From the NCBI RefSeq assembly GCF_000485595.1, contig NW_014577574.1, positions 10,238 to 66,432 on the forward strand: a DNA stretch of 56,195 bases, given 5' to 3'. How positions within the stretch are numbered: the first letter of the stretch is position 1; each line of letters begins with the position of its first letter. The notes beneath the pieces are model-generated. The model made no database searches, was not told the DNA's origin, and saw only the letters and a program-made list of their open reading frames with translations. Source of the stretch: Priapulus caudatus. Its lineage: Eukaryota > Priapulida > Priapulimorpha > Priapulimorphida > Priapulidae. A program made the position numbers and the translations under genes. This document shows, piece by piece, positions 44,710-56,195 of the stretch.

Positions 44710-44781
44710 TAGATACAATAATGTAACCCAAACACAGGATAGGGTTACCTATCCTGTGTTTGGGTTACATTATTGTATCTA
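44710..44781. mobile_element. 72-bp perfect palindrome with 8-bp TSD
   Basis: TAGATACAATAATGTAACCC... to the centre GGTTAC and back exactly. CCGTAGCC is duplicated at 44702-44709 and 44782-44789. Arms 33 bp, loop 6. No coding; a minimal mobile hairpin. Confidence 0.88.
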
Positions 44782-44908
44782 CCGTAGCCCGACCGGCTGT
44801 GTGACTAACGTCAATATTCACATAAAACACTTAATTTCATTGCCAGGACTGAGTAACGTCCTCGCGCATCTGGACGTACCATGCAGGTAGGTCAGCTGGC
44901 CGGCCCAT

Positions 44909-45712
44909 AGGGTCTATGTCCCCCAGGGTACTGCCGGAACTGGCCTGCGGCAGTCAATGTACGCGGGCTATAGTACTAGAGCTATGCCGGAACGTACCCT
45001 GGTAACTATCTGATATGGTTAGGGTTAGGGTAAGGCAGACGTTCGAAGTGTCCCGGTCTCACCGGGATCCTCCCGGTATGACACGCTGCTCCCGGTGCCT
45101 CGGAATGAGTCCAGAAGCTCCCGGTCGTAACATTTTTCAGCCATATATGAAAATTTACATCAGTACATTTCCAGCGAACAATAAAAGGCCACAAATGTCA
45201 AGCATTCATGTGATGCAATGTGTAATATACTCATATAATAATAAATAAATGTGAACCCATAAATTAACATGAATTTGCATTTTATTTTACATGTATACTT
45301 TATAAAAAATGGTGGTGTGTCGCGACAAACACATATCGCAGCCCGCCACAACTTTTTTCCTGTTTTTGCGCACTGCGAAAAAACGGCGATGGACCGGCCA
45401 TTATCACAAGTGCTCTTTTTCTTGGATTGCTGGCTCCCTTTCTTGGATTGCTGGCTCCCTTTCTTGGATTTTCCCAACTCTGGGGACCTCTGGTAAGGTT
45501 AGGGAGTAGGCGTAGGCTGACTCCCCTAGAACTCGTATTGAGTAGGCGAGGTACGTCTGCATGTCTAGATCCGTACCAGCAGAGCAATATAAATCAACGT
45601 ATGATTTATATGCTCTGGTACCCCAGCTAAGGGTTACGGTTTTCCGTAATAGAGGCCGACCGTACGGCCATAGGTATCGTTCCGGCAGTAACCCTGGTGG
45701 ACCATAGACCCT
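44909..45712. mobile_element. MITE family T, long copy
   Basis: Ends AGGGTCTATGTCCCCCAGGG and ..CCCTGGTGGACCATAGACCCT, inner words TACTGCCGGAAC / GTTCCGGCAGTAA. It contains TATGGTTAGGGTTAGGGTAA (45013-45032), a CCCGGTCTCACCGGGA hairpin and a triplicated CTTGGATTGCTGGCTCCCTT (about 45419-45470). The word GTACGCGGGCTATAGTACT (about 44958) also occurs in the inverted repeats of the element at 26240-28725. Confidence 0.55.
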
Positions 45713-45819
45713 CCCTCAGCGGTAGTCAACGTGTTAAGCAAACCGTACCTAACACCACTTAACACCACCACGTTACGATTACGCCAAAGGGCGTTCCCTA
45801 AAAATGCTAGCATAGCAAA

Positions 45820-46995
45820 TTAGATAAATAATAAAATAATATAATATTACTATAATATTAATGTATTTAATTGTCTTATAATTAAAAAATAATAAATTGA
45901 TTTTTTACTAAATAATATATAAATAATAATTAAAAAAATATATAAGGAATATAAAAATAAATAACATATTACTAACTTAATGTTGCATTAGATAACTAAA
46001 AAAATAAAATATTATAGTAATTTAAAATATAATATATATATAAAATATACTAAATGTATAATTTATATAAAATAATTTAAACTTAATAAAGTAAGATAAC
46101 TAATAGTATAATTGTAGTAATAGTTCTTCTCAGTAGATAATAAGTTTATAGGAATTATAGTTTTATAATAAAATACTTATAAATTACTGATATATCTCGT
46201 ATAATAACTAAACTTGTAGATACTAAGTACTTCCATATATTATAAAATCAGTAAATAATATTAATTTACGTGTATCTTAACGATAAATAAACTAATAATA
46301 TTATAAAATATAAATTAATCTAGTTTATATAACACTAATATATTAATAAAAAAAATAAAAAATAATATTTATCTTATTATAATATTTAACGTAATCTATA
46401 TTACTATAAGTAAATAATCAATTTATATTAAAAATAATTGAGATAAGTAAGGTATAATATCTTAGTAATTCTAATTAAGTTATTTTTATTTTAAGTATTA
46501 AAATACTTACTATTTAAATTAGTAATAATTAATAATCATATAAAAAATAAATAATTGAATACATATAGAGTGATATAGAATAATACTTATTCGTAAAACT
46601 TAATATTGTTATAACGTTTTATCGATACTTATAAATATCTAAAATAATTCTCTTAAATTTTATCGTAAATAAAATTATATATAAATTTTAATAAATCGTT
46701 TATCTTAGTATAACTTTACTTATTTATACTAATATTACTAGAATAATTATCTCTTTAAAACTAACTTATATCAATTTTATAATATTATATATTTATATAT
46801 TTCAAATTAATAAATATATTATATATAACTAGTAAATAATTAAATATTATATATATTTATCTAAAATAAGTAAATTAAACATATATTAATTTGAATATAA
46901 TATATATGCTTGGAATATTTATATCTGTATTATAATATTATTATAAGATAAATAATTAAAATAATATAAATGATTATATATTAATTAAAATACAC
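45820..46995. other. Extremely AT-rich block, about 1.2 kb
   Basis: Nearly all A and T with rare isolated C or G (words TAATATTAT, AATAATTAA). No frame of note, no tandem unit. Edges are sharp against sequence of ordinary composition. Could be a nuclear-matrix or origin-like island, or a degenerated insertion. Confidence 0.8.
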
Positions 46996-47686
46996 TATAA
47001 TGCTCATTGACTTTCCAGGTAGACTCTGTTTTGACACAGAATTCCTGAGTCTGTCATTACTGTCATATGACCGCTTTCATCGTGTCTCTGAATCACAGCT
47101 ACCTGTCTTATGTATTCTTTCCCCAGTCTGTTAGGTAGTGATGTCACGATCATCGATTATACTCGTCAATCAGTTGAACAGTGGCTCGAACCAAGCGGCT
47201 TGTATCCAAATCCATAATCGATTTCATCGGAAAAAAAAGAAAAGAAAAAAGTGTAAAAGCTTGAACAAGAAAACTTGGAAAGTGATGAGAATCAGAGATA
47301 TTATTGCTTACTATACAAGTTATCCTTAATTAACATACATGTATCATACACACAGTAGTAAACAGTGCAAAACAAACAGTAACAACGGGCTAAACAAGCA
47401 CATGTATACCATGCACACACATACATGCACACGACGTTACGCACACGCAGGCATTCAACACCCGGCGAGTAAGACCGATTGTAACACGATCATCGGTTAC
47501 TTGGATCCAACCGATGATCGATTATGAATTAACAACTGATTGACAACACTATTGTTACTGTGTTAGGTTTTCATGCAACTGAAATCTCCTTCGCTGACAT
47601 AAAGATCAGAGCTCTGTAGGCAGGTATACCCATCCGTTGAAAGGGTGTATGAAACCACGTAACACCAATATATTAATTATGCTGAG
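46996..47686. other. Intergenic
   Basis: No supported gene. The word CGATCATCGATTAT (47148) recurs as CGATGATCGATTAT (47512). A purine-rich run is at 47230-47255. Confidence 0.5.
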
Positions 47687-47955
47687 AGGGCTATGTCCGC
47701 CCAGGGTACTGCCGGAACGTACTGGCACGGTCCGGTATACCGGAACGTACCTGGTACTATCTTATATGCCGGACCGTACGCCTCGCCTACCTCCACTAAC
47801 AGAGTCTAGGGAGTCGTCTACGCCCTACTCCCTAACGCCTAACCCTAACCTTAACCCTAACGCTAACCATATCAAATAGTTACCGAGGGTACGTTCTGGT
47901 ATACCGGACCGTACCAAGGTACGTTCCGCGCAGTACCCCGGGGCACATAGACCCT
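47687..47955. mobile_element. MITE family T, short copy
   Basis: AGGGCTATGTCCGCCCAGGG at left, GTACCCCGGGGCACATAGAC.. at right; inner GGTATACCGGAACGTACC palindromic words and CCCTAA-type units (47826-47868). The right half is repeated at 55015-55172. Confidence 0.65.
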
Positions 47956-48996
47956 AATGAGCATTAATTATTGCCAATAGTGTCTGGGTCAGAATACTAA
48001 TATACTAATACATGTATCTAGCACTGCGTCATGGTGGTTCTTTCTCTGTCTTTATAGCTCTCCTTATAGGGCAGTGTATAAGTAAGAAACGACATGTCTA
48101 TTTGTCACTTGTTATTTAACAATGACCACGGTTATCTGCAAAGATAGAAATAACATTCCTCAGATACATGTACATAATTTAACATAAATATATCATCTAT
48201 GTTAGAAATAGCACCCGTCCACCAGTCTGGGCCTGCACTGGTAACTTTGGAGCAGGTTTGGCTAATTTTCATGGATTTTACTACATGTTATATATATATA
48301 TATAATATATATATTATATATATATATATATATATCTATATTATTATAATAGTAGAATCCACATTTTCAAAATTAGGACTGGCTTGTCGCAGGATATGTC
48401 CATTATGTTCTGAAATCATTTTTCAATAAATACGACGTATCGATGACATGCTAACTGCTTAAGGTGTATTATTGTGGTGGGAGGAGAAGATTGGTAAGGG
48501 GGGAAGGTAGAGGAGGGAAATAGAAAGAAAGCTGGTTGAGTGAGCTAGTGAAAGAGTAGTGGATAAAGGAAGAATCTAGGGAGAATGTTTAAGGCATGAA
48601 GTGAGGGAGAAAGCAGAATGAGAAAGCAAGTACAGGAGTGAGAAGTAGCGGAAAGTAAAGGAAGGTAAAAAGTGCAGGTGATTAAAACATGTAGAGAGTT
48701 GTAGTAGGAGAAAGAGCTAAGTAATAAATAAATAGATGGAGTAGCCAAGATGGAGGGGCAGGTTGAGGAGGGGAGAAGGAAAGGAGATGAGAGGATGAGA
48801 AATGTAGTTGGGAAAGGGGGTAAAGGAAGGATTAGAAGAAAATGTGTGGAGGAGGCAGAGGTGAAATTATGGTCATAGAATGTAGGCCACAATATTATGT
48901 GTACTAGAAAATAGCCAGTGTTATATATATATATCTGGAGTATATATATATGACAATATATAGGCAAAATAATAGTCATTATTACTCCTGATATAT
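47789..48996. repeat. Segmental duplication, copy C
   Basis: From CTCCACTAAC..GTCTAGGG through the T-MITE right half, a unique-looking stretch, (TA)n, and a purine-rich block (48475-48880) to CTCCTGATA. Matches 55015-56195 with scattered 1-nt indels. Confidence 0.93.
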
Positions 48997-49980
48997 ATAT
49001 ATATATAATATATATATATAATATATATATATATCTTGGTGGCTTTCATATTCAATTAAAGCTCAATTACTCACATTTCTTACTGCATAAAGTCACAGTC
49101 CGATGCATGCATGCAGTGTTCATGGTGTAATTAGGTCGGTCGAAAATGATTTGCCAGTGTTGTCAGTAGGTATAGAGTTCACACTGAGAGACGGGATAGG
49201 GTGAGTCATACTCGTCTGAGTACAGCCACTGTGTAAATGTATGTGTTTGTGTTTCTGTGTTGAGCAGAATTGTCTGGAATGGCAGGTGGTTGCTGTATGG
49301 GCCATGTTTTCTTGAAAATGGAATCTTTGATGTATCTAAACACTAAGTATGTACATGTATGTTGTAGTATTGTTTAAATACCAAACGATGCCAGTAGCTA
49401 CAGGTAAGAGACAATTATGTGTACTACTCCTTCTATTGTAATATCCAGGTATATTACCATAAGCAATAATAAGATTGACTCTCCTTGTGGTAATATCTGT
49501 AATATTTGTAATATTTTAAACAACTTTCTGCTTCTCATCTGCGTTTAGCTGTATATGCCTTAGTTTCAGAAGTGAAAAGAGTTACTATGCAGTTGGCTGA
49601 AAAGCTGGAAGCCATGCCTACATTTATGTCATGTGAAATGATACATGCGCGATTAGGATTCAATTCCTTAGTTAGCAATAAGTTGCTGCATATCATCATA
49701 GCAGTAGCCTAAGAATTACCACAAGTACATTGTCTGTCACCAAATTAATCTGTAAAGTTTGGGGGAAAAAATTGGCTATTTTCAGCCCAGATATTATATA
49801 GCCTTAATTGTTTCACTACATAGAAGTAAATATAGTCTTTCTTGTTACATGTATACAGGTCTCAGGCAGTGTGGGTGAAATGACATTTACTCAGTTAATC
49901 TAGCTTATATGATTAAGTAATTATCATTCGTGCCATCCCAAGATCAGTGCAAATTAAGTATAACAGTATAATATAGAGAG
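48997..49980. other. Intergenic, one weak exon-like frame
   Basis: (TA)n at 48993-49033. At about 49590 an acceptor-like TTAGTTTCAG precedes a 47-codon frame (VKRVTMQLAEKLEAMPTF) ending in TAA near 49712. No family recognised; it may be chance. Confidence 0.35.
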
Positions 49981-50045
49981 GGGGTCGAGGGGGTCCGGAC
50001 CCCCCCTTTTTACCACAAAAAAAAGAAAAAAAGCACACACACGCA

Positions 50046-50077
<32 letters not shown>

Positions 50078-50436
50078 CACACACTTCTCTTATATTGTCT
50101 CCATAAAAAAATATTGTTTAGCGCTAGATTTTCTGATAAAGATTTACTTATATATATGTAAATTCGTTATAAAAACCTAGAAATGGGCAAAGAGGGGTCC
50201 GCAGGCGTCCGGGGGACCGGATCTGATAAATTTTTGCATTCTAGACATCAAAATTACTGCTCAGATGCTCTCAGAATGCACCAATTCTTTAAAAAAATCT
50301 TGGTGGAGGTCCCCCAAACCCCCCCAAATGGCCTTCGGCAGCTTTTTAAAACACCAGAAAAAATGAGTAGGAAAAAGTGCCCTTTATTTCTTTCTTCCTG
50401 GACACCCCCTTTTCAAAAATCCTGGATCCGCCCCTG
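49981..50436 (-). mobile_element. hAT-type non-autonomous element (CAGGGGCGGATCCAG end)
   Basis: On the minus strand it begins CAGGGGCGGATCCAGGATTT (50436 down), the widespread hAT-like terminus, and ends near GGTCCGGACCCCCTCGACC. It contains a (CACG)n/(CA)n run at 50033-50084. No intact transposase. Confidence 0.65.
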
Positions 50437-51474
50437 TATAAACACATGCTTGAAATTCAACTTTGGGTTTCGAATTGAAAAAATAGAAAAATGTGGTTTA
50501 AATGGAGTTTGATTGAATTAAATTTCAAGACGTAATTGAATAATTTTACAGCACCCATCTACAGTTCCTATTGCATAACTAGTTGGCTTTGGCAAAATAA
50601 CACAGAAGAACCGTTTTATAATGTATCATTTATTAAATATATACATCATTTCCGAATCCCCTGGCAGGAAGTAAATAGTAATCATTATTCAATGAGCGAG
50701 CACATGGAAAATGGTTTGACATATTGATGGAAAACAGTTGAGAATAGGCACCATGTTTGTTTTCTCAATATCTATTTTCATTTTTGTTATTGAAACATTT
50801 CTCTAAAGTGTTGGGCTCAGCCGGTTTCAGAGTTCATGTTTGTTGGAGCTTCCTGCTGCTCTCTGACTAATGTATGTTTGGGCAACATATGGCAAGCGCA
50901 TACTAAACTGTGCCAAGTGCTATTTGACATGCTCCCCGTGCCTAAAGCCGCAAGCACTAGCTGTATAGTTACAGTGGCAGTTATTAGTTGCAACTTACTG
51001 TGACCAGTAATGATATACCAACACTCAAATACCGGACATTCACACGTACATGACAACCCAGGCTATGCTAGTAGTTGATAGAGAGCACTCCCAGTCTGTG
51101 TTATCACCCTGCTAAAAGCTGTTTAACGTGGCAGTCCCGTGTAAGTGTACGTGTACTATAACGAAAATATTCTAGTGTATTGGTGTATAGTGCTTTTTGC
51201 AAGGAAACATTCTGTTCAGTAAGCAATATTCAGGATGGTGATGCTAGAGAACATATCGACATGTATGTATATCTTGTGTGGTTTGTGCTCGTGCGGTAGG
51301 AATACAATATTTCACATTTATAACATGTATAATCGAGAGGTTTATGAGTCAGTAGTTGGCAGGAATGTGAATTCTGAGCTCATTAATCATTAGTTACAGC
51401 TTGTGGGTGATATAATCTACTGTATGGAATTTAAAATTGTGTGAAACACAGGAGCGGGTGTTAGGATATAAGGG

Positions 51475-51519
<45 letters not shown>

Positions 51520-51635
51520 AGGGGGTATAAAATGAAAAAAATGAACGTACGTGTACTTCCGAATCCTCATTTTCATCGTGTTTATGTTGTTTCAACAATT
51601 AGTTTACTAATTGCTTATTTATAACTGCATTTCAG
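50437..51635. other. Upstream region of UBXN8-like gene
   Basis: No exon recognised, though the first exon of the downstream gene should lie here or further 5'. Contains the (GA)n array listed separately. Confidence 0.5.
51477..51516. repeat. (GA)n microsatellite
   Basis: About 20 GA dinucleotides, ending at GATGAAGG. Confidence 0.95.
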
Positions 51636-54600
51636 CATTTTTAGCTATATTGAAAGGGTTTGGCTCCTTTCTCTTACTCCTGGCTGGACTCACAGCCTTT
51701 GCTACTGTTGTCCAGAATCTCAAATCCAGGAGCAACAGAAGGAAAAAGTTGCATTCAGTGAAGAGTGTTGGTATGTTATTATTTTATATTGTTCCCATCT
51801 AACTATGAAACTAGCTATTTCATGTTGTATTTTAAGAGCACACTGGGTAGTTATAAAATTAGCTTAGCAGTGTTTGCTTTGCCACAATATGTGACAATAC
51901 TTTTGGCCAATTCTGGGTGGATCTTGGTGCAATGTATTGATGATAGTTCCCAGACAAGCGTCTAAAGTAATGGTGCATAGAAATAATGCGGTGTGTTGCA
52001 TGTTTAGATACAGGACCTAGAAAATGGACATAGACTTAAGTAATAATGCCGTCGGCAGCCTTATAATAAACTGTCAATTAATTCAGCAAAATTTGGCTAA
52101 AATAAAAAGAGATTATACCTTGTTAAAACTAATATATAGTATGAATGATTAGTTCCAGATACTTATAAAATACTTCCTTAAAATTTCATCTGTTATTCAT
52201 GATATTTATGTACAGAAGATGAAGAAGAGAGACTAAAACGCCACGAGGATGGGAAACGGGAAGCAAGAGAGAAAGCAGATGTGGAACATATGAGAAAAGT
52301 TAGTTGGCATAGGGCACTAGTTTTATGTGAAAACACGAGAGCCAGTAGAGATGCACTTTGTGAAGCTAATTTAGTTGCATTAGGCCAAAAAGATTTAGAC
52401 TGCTGCTCTGTAAAATTGGGTCAACATGAATACTAGCTGATACATTAGCTGATATTACATGGGAAAATGCATGCATTTTATATTGTGAGTAAACATTTTT
52501 GACATTAAAATCAATAGGAAATTAATGATAAAATATAAAGTGGCGTTGAGTATTGCGGCTGAACTGGCTGTATCTAGTCGGCTGTATCCCCCCTCCTGTA
52601 CAATATTGGTGCAGGGAGGATTAATCAGTTTTGGGTGAGTTTGGTTATCAGCAGGTATCAGAGCAATGCCTTGCAGTAGAAAATGCTATTGAAGCCGAGG
52701 CAAACGCATCGGATAGAGTACTATATAGCACTCTGGTAACTAAAGGATTCCATGACCAGATGTGACCATGGAAAGGTCTTGTGAAAAAAAGGGTGTTGAG
52801 AACTTTAGCTTTTAGTAACCACATTATTTCATGCATCCCATCATGCCATACAGCGTTGAAGGTTGATTACACCGTTTTGATTCAAAAACATCGTTTCAGA
52901 AGGTGATCAGTGTCATAATTTCCATATCTCTACATATTGCTTTGCTTTCTGATGAAATTCCCCCATGACTGTACACGTGGACTTCATAACCTTCAATAAT
53001 GACTTTTTTGGATTAAATTGAGCCAGTTTAAGGTTTTTGCACATGGGATTTGTCGTTTAATTCAGTTTTTAAAAGTCGCTCTGCAATTTTTGTGAACGAT
53101 GAGTCAGAGCAGTTACCAGCTCATCTGCTGGCACCCTCTGCTAGTTTAACCCCATGAATCATAGTGTCTGGTCACACAAGACTTGCTGTATGGGTTTCAA
53201 CATGCATTTGATCACGATGAAGCTGACACAACTAATCCTTTGCTTGTAGCTTTACAATCACTATATAGATATGCATATGTTCTTGAGTCCAGTCCAATTC
53301 CTTTCCGATGTGGTTTTATATCCCCGCGGAGTGTTTATTGATATGGTTATAAGAGACTATTCACTTGTAACCGTTCGAGGAGCAGTTATGGGTTGAGTCA
53401 ATGACAATATAATTAGTAGGTGGCTCACGCTTAGTATCATCGCGTTGAACCAGTATTTCCCGTTTAATAGCCACCGTTGTATAGTGCTGTAGATACACAA
53501 AGCAAATGAAGGGTTAAGTCTATACTAGTACACAGTAGTGTACATGTGTGTATATCTCTATACGAACATAGTTAAAAAAAGATTAAGTTACATAGACGGG
53601 GAAAGGAAGCAAGATTGAGAGAGTGAGTGAGTGAGTGAGTGAGTGAGTGAGTGAGTGAGTGAGTGAGTGAGTGAGTGAGTGAGTGAGTGAGTGAGTGAGT
53701 GAGTGAGTGAGAGTGTGAGAGAGAGAAAGAGGGTAGAGAAGATGGCGTGGGGGGCGTGAGGGACTCCTAGGAAATGAGGGAGAGAAAGGAAGAAGTGGTG
53801 GGTAATAGAAAGAAATAGCATGGTGTGGGAATGTGCTGTGCTGCATGTTAACACTTTACTGCATGTATGTTTGCTGCTTGTATGTATGTAGCTGATCAAG
53901 AGTTAATTGTTGGTTACTATATGCTAACATTGCAGGCCAATGACTATGTGGATAGAAAACTGAAGCCTAGACAGGAGGAGCTGCGTCAAAGGAAACTAGC
54001 CGAAGCTGACCGCTTCTCAGACCCAGCATGGAAAGACCCTGGGCACAAACTAGGGGTATGTTAATAACAACTGAGCTGCAACAAAGTTTGTGTATGTACT
54101 TGCAGTACATGCTGTAGCTAGTTTGGAAAGGCATAACATGTGTACATCATAGAACTAAAGTTAGCTGAGGCAAAATAGCAACTTGGAATTAGGTGTGTAT
54201 ACATAGCAAGTATTCAGTACAATTATTCATGCATCGTTTGTTATTGATGCTACACAATGGAGGTAGTAATTTCACTCATGAGTGCATGAATTAACAAGGC
54301 TGTGGGGTTACTGACACTGGTGGGGTTGACTGGATACTGAACAAACGTATTTCAGTTCCCTTCTGACTGTAGCCACTACCAAAATCTACATGCACATGAC
54401 AAGATGTTATTTTCCTAGTTATGTGGTCGTGTGTCACTAATTATCGCTAAATGCATATTAATATGATTGATTTATAACTGGAGCAGGGACAGCAACTTTT
54501 ATGTGTGCATTTGTTAATGTGAATGGTATGCTGTAAACGTAAACATAATATCTGTAACTATGATATGCACACATTATCTAATCTAACCGTGTTGCTGTTT

Positions 54601-55016
54601 AATCGACTACTATTCCTTATACTTATTGGTGTATTTTTTTATTTTTTTGAACGCGTCACTGGACAGACTACCAAAGAGGACACAAATTCGGGCACCAGCC
54701 CTACTGAGCCAACCATTAAGGATGAGTCTGAGCTGGTGGCAGAAGGAGCCAGACGTGTACAGGATGCCCTCAGAGCTTTCAGCGATGTGGATGACCTCGG
54801 CCTGGACGACGAAGCTCTGACCTTCGCACCGGCGAAGCTCGTGACGCCCGCCATTCCTTCGTCCGACGAAGAATTTGAGATGCTCGAGGCGGCATGCCTC
54901 GACGAGTCGTCGCAGCGCCCCGAGCAAGCCGACCATCGTGTCGCGGCCGACCGCGCGCCGAGTCCGAGCGGCGCGGACGCACACTCGGCTGCCGACGCGC
55001 ACGACGGCGAGAATAC
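51636..55016 (+). CDS. UBXN8: UBXN8-like ER membrane UBX protein, both ends missing
   Basis: Exons: 51636-51770, 52216-52298, 53936-54055, 54667 to about 55016. Donors and acceptors are GT-AG and phases fit (1/0/0). UBXN8 is an ER membrane protein that tethers p97/VCP for protein degradation. Seen here: a membrane helix (FGSFLLLLAGLTAFATVV), a charged coiled segment (EDEEERLKRHEDGKREAREK), then the family signature ANDYVDRKLKPRQEELRQRK and AWKDPGHKLG, matching human UBXN8 YIENVLKPHQE..SGHKLG in content and order. The last exon is an acidic, Ser/Pro-rich linker (about 117 codons), GC-rich in its second half. The N-terminal exon was not found. The C-terminal UBX domain is absent: sequence turns into duplicated repeat at about 55015. 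Confidence 0.82.
52655..52735 (+). CDS. Possible cassette exon of the UBXN8-like gene
   Basis: 81 bp, CAG before it and GTAACT after it, phase 0 at both sides as are its neighbours at 52298 and 53936. It reads VSEQCLAVENAIEAEANASD then RVLYSTL, helix-prone like the flanking coiled region. Human UBXN8 has no such insert, so it may be an alternative exon or chance. Confidence 0.3.
53619..53710. repeat. (GTGA)n microsatellite in UBXN8 intron
   Basis: About 23 GAGT/GTGA units. Ser-Leu-Thr-His frames on the minus strand are artefacts. It is followed by a purine-rich block to about 53815. Confidence 0.95.
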
Positions 55017-55506
55017 TCCACTAACGAGTCTAGGGAGTCGTCTACGCCTACTCCCTAACCCTAACCCTAACCTTAACCCTAACGCTAACCATATCAAATA
55101 GTTACCAGGGTACGTTCTGGTATACCGGACCGTACCCAAGGTACGTTCCGGCAGTACCCCGGGGGACATAGACCCTATGAGCATTAATTATTGCAATAGT
55201 GTCTGGGTCAGAATACTATATACTATACATGTATACTAGCATGCGTCATGGGTGTTCTTTCTCTGTCTTTATAGCTCTCCTTATAGGGCAGTGTTATAAG
55301 TAAGAACGATGTCTATTTGTCACTTGTTTATTTAACAATGACCACGGTTATCTGCAAAGATAGAAATAACATTCCTTCAGATACATGTACATAATTTAAC
55401 ATAAATAATATCATCTATGTTAGAAATAGCAGCCCGTCCACCAGTCTGGGCCTGCATGGTAACTTTGGAGCAGGTTTGGCTAATTTTCATGGATTTTACT
55501 ACATGT

Positions 55507-55540
<34 letters not shown>

Positions 55541-56195
55541 ATATATAATAGTAGAAATCCACATTTTCAAAATTAGGACTGGCTTGTCGCAGGATATGTC
55601 CATTATGTTCTGAAATCATTTTTCAATAAATACACGTATCGATGACATGCTAACTTGCTTAAGGTGTATTATTGTGGTGGGAGGAGAAGATTGGTAAGGG
55701 GGGAAGGTAGAGGAGGGAAATAGAAAGAAACTGGTTGAGTGAGCTAGTGAAAAGAGGTAGTGGATAAAGGAAGAATCTAGGGAGAATGTTTAAGAGCATG
55801 AAGTGAGGGAGAAAGCAGAATGAGAAAGCAAGTACAGGAGGTGAAGTAGCGGAAAGTAAAGGAAGGTAAAAAGTGCAGGTGATAAAACATGTAGAGAAGT
55901 TGTAGTAGGAGAAAGAGCTAAGTATAAATAAATAGATGGAGTAGGCAGATGGAGGGGCAGGTTGAGGAGGGGAGAAGGAAAAGGAGATGAGAGGATGAGA
56001 ATGTAGTTGGGAAAGGGGGTAAAGGAGGATATAGAAGATAATGTGTGGAGGAGGCAGAGGTGACTAAAAATATGGTCATAGAATGTAGGCCACATATTAT
56101 GTGTAGAAAATAGCCAGTGTTATATATATATATCTGGAGTATATATATATGACAATATATATGGCAAATAATAATGTCATTATTAACTCCTGATA
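55015..56195. repeat. Segmental duplication, copy D, runs off the window
   Basis: Repeats 47789-48996 in order and orientation: T-MITE right half with CCCTAA-type units (55048-55085), the TGTCTGGGTCAGAATACTA stretch, AATAAA near 55625, purine-rich block (55676-56035), (TA)n pieces. The left half of the T-MITE is absent, so the junction falls inside the MITE. Confidence 0.93.

Noticed and set aside
45820-46995. Nuclear insertion of mitochondrial DNA
   Set aside because: No mitochondrial gene, rRNA or tRNA segment recognisable; composition alone is not enough.
48545-48979. 145-codon minus-strand frame rich in Ser/Leu/Pro/Phe
   Set aside because: It reads the complement of a purine-rich block; the second copy (55790-56095) has indels that change its frame, so it is not under coding constraint.
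53583-53899. Ser-Leu-Thr-His repeat frames on the minus strand
   Set aside because: Translations of the (GTGA)n array.

Overview
The window is nuclear DNA of a non-vertebrate animal. Evidence: spliced genes with GT-AG introns and AATAAA signals, homologues of two animal-specific membrane proteins (GLMP and UBXN8), TTAGGG-type telomeric repeat scattered inside interspersed repeats, and a mobile-element mix (Helitron, Ty3/gypsy, a LINE of the L2/CR1 kind, hAT-like MITEs, a TTAA-target transposon) typical of marine invertebrates. I cannot name the phylum from the sequence. The scattered one-base indels between repeat copies, and a 25-N gap at 24106-24130, look like a lightly polished long-read assembly.

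Layout. 1-2.4 kb: a Helitron 3' end, a mini-palindrome, a broken minus-strand THAP-type gene fragment and two repeats holding TTAGGG-like units. 2.42-16.68 kb: a three-level nest. A MITE ('R') holds a complete but dead Ty3/gypsy element (minus strand, LTRs 2521-3387 and 15718-16432, TSD CATG). Its RNase H region is split by a 5.8 kb TTAA-flanked element with about 1.45 kb inverted arms, each coding a P2RX7_C-like Cys-rich protein. A second, unoccupied R copy at 16815-17150 shows the empty gypsy site. 17.27-19.76 kb: Helitron remnants with a C-terminal helicase fragment. 20.0-21.8 kb: a long ACGC-rich minisatellite of alternating purine-pyrimidine. 22.1-23.57 kb: a 5'-truncated LINE. 24.13-36.84 kb: two near-identical copies of about 6 kb in tandem, each with its own private insertion.

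37.5-43.1 kb carries the best-supported gene, a plus-strand GLMP homologue (partner of the lysosomal transporter MFSD1), six exons seen, 5' exon(s) not found. 44-51 kb is intergenic repeat, including a 72-bp perfect palindrome with an 8-bp TSD and a 1.2 kb extremely AT-rich block. 51.6-55.0 kb carries a second plus-strand gene, a UBXN8-like ER membrane protein that normally recruits p97/VCP. Its UBX domain is missing because the sequence switches at about 55.015 kb into a second copy of 47.79-48.99 kb. The two host genes need not act together; one is lysosomal and the other ER.
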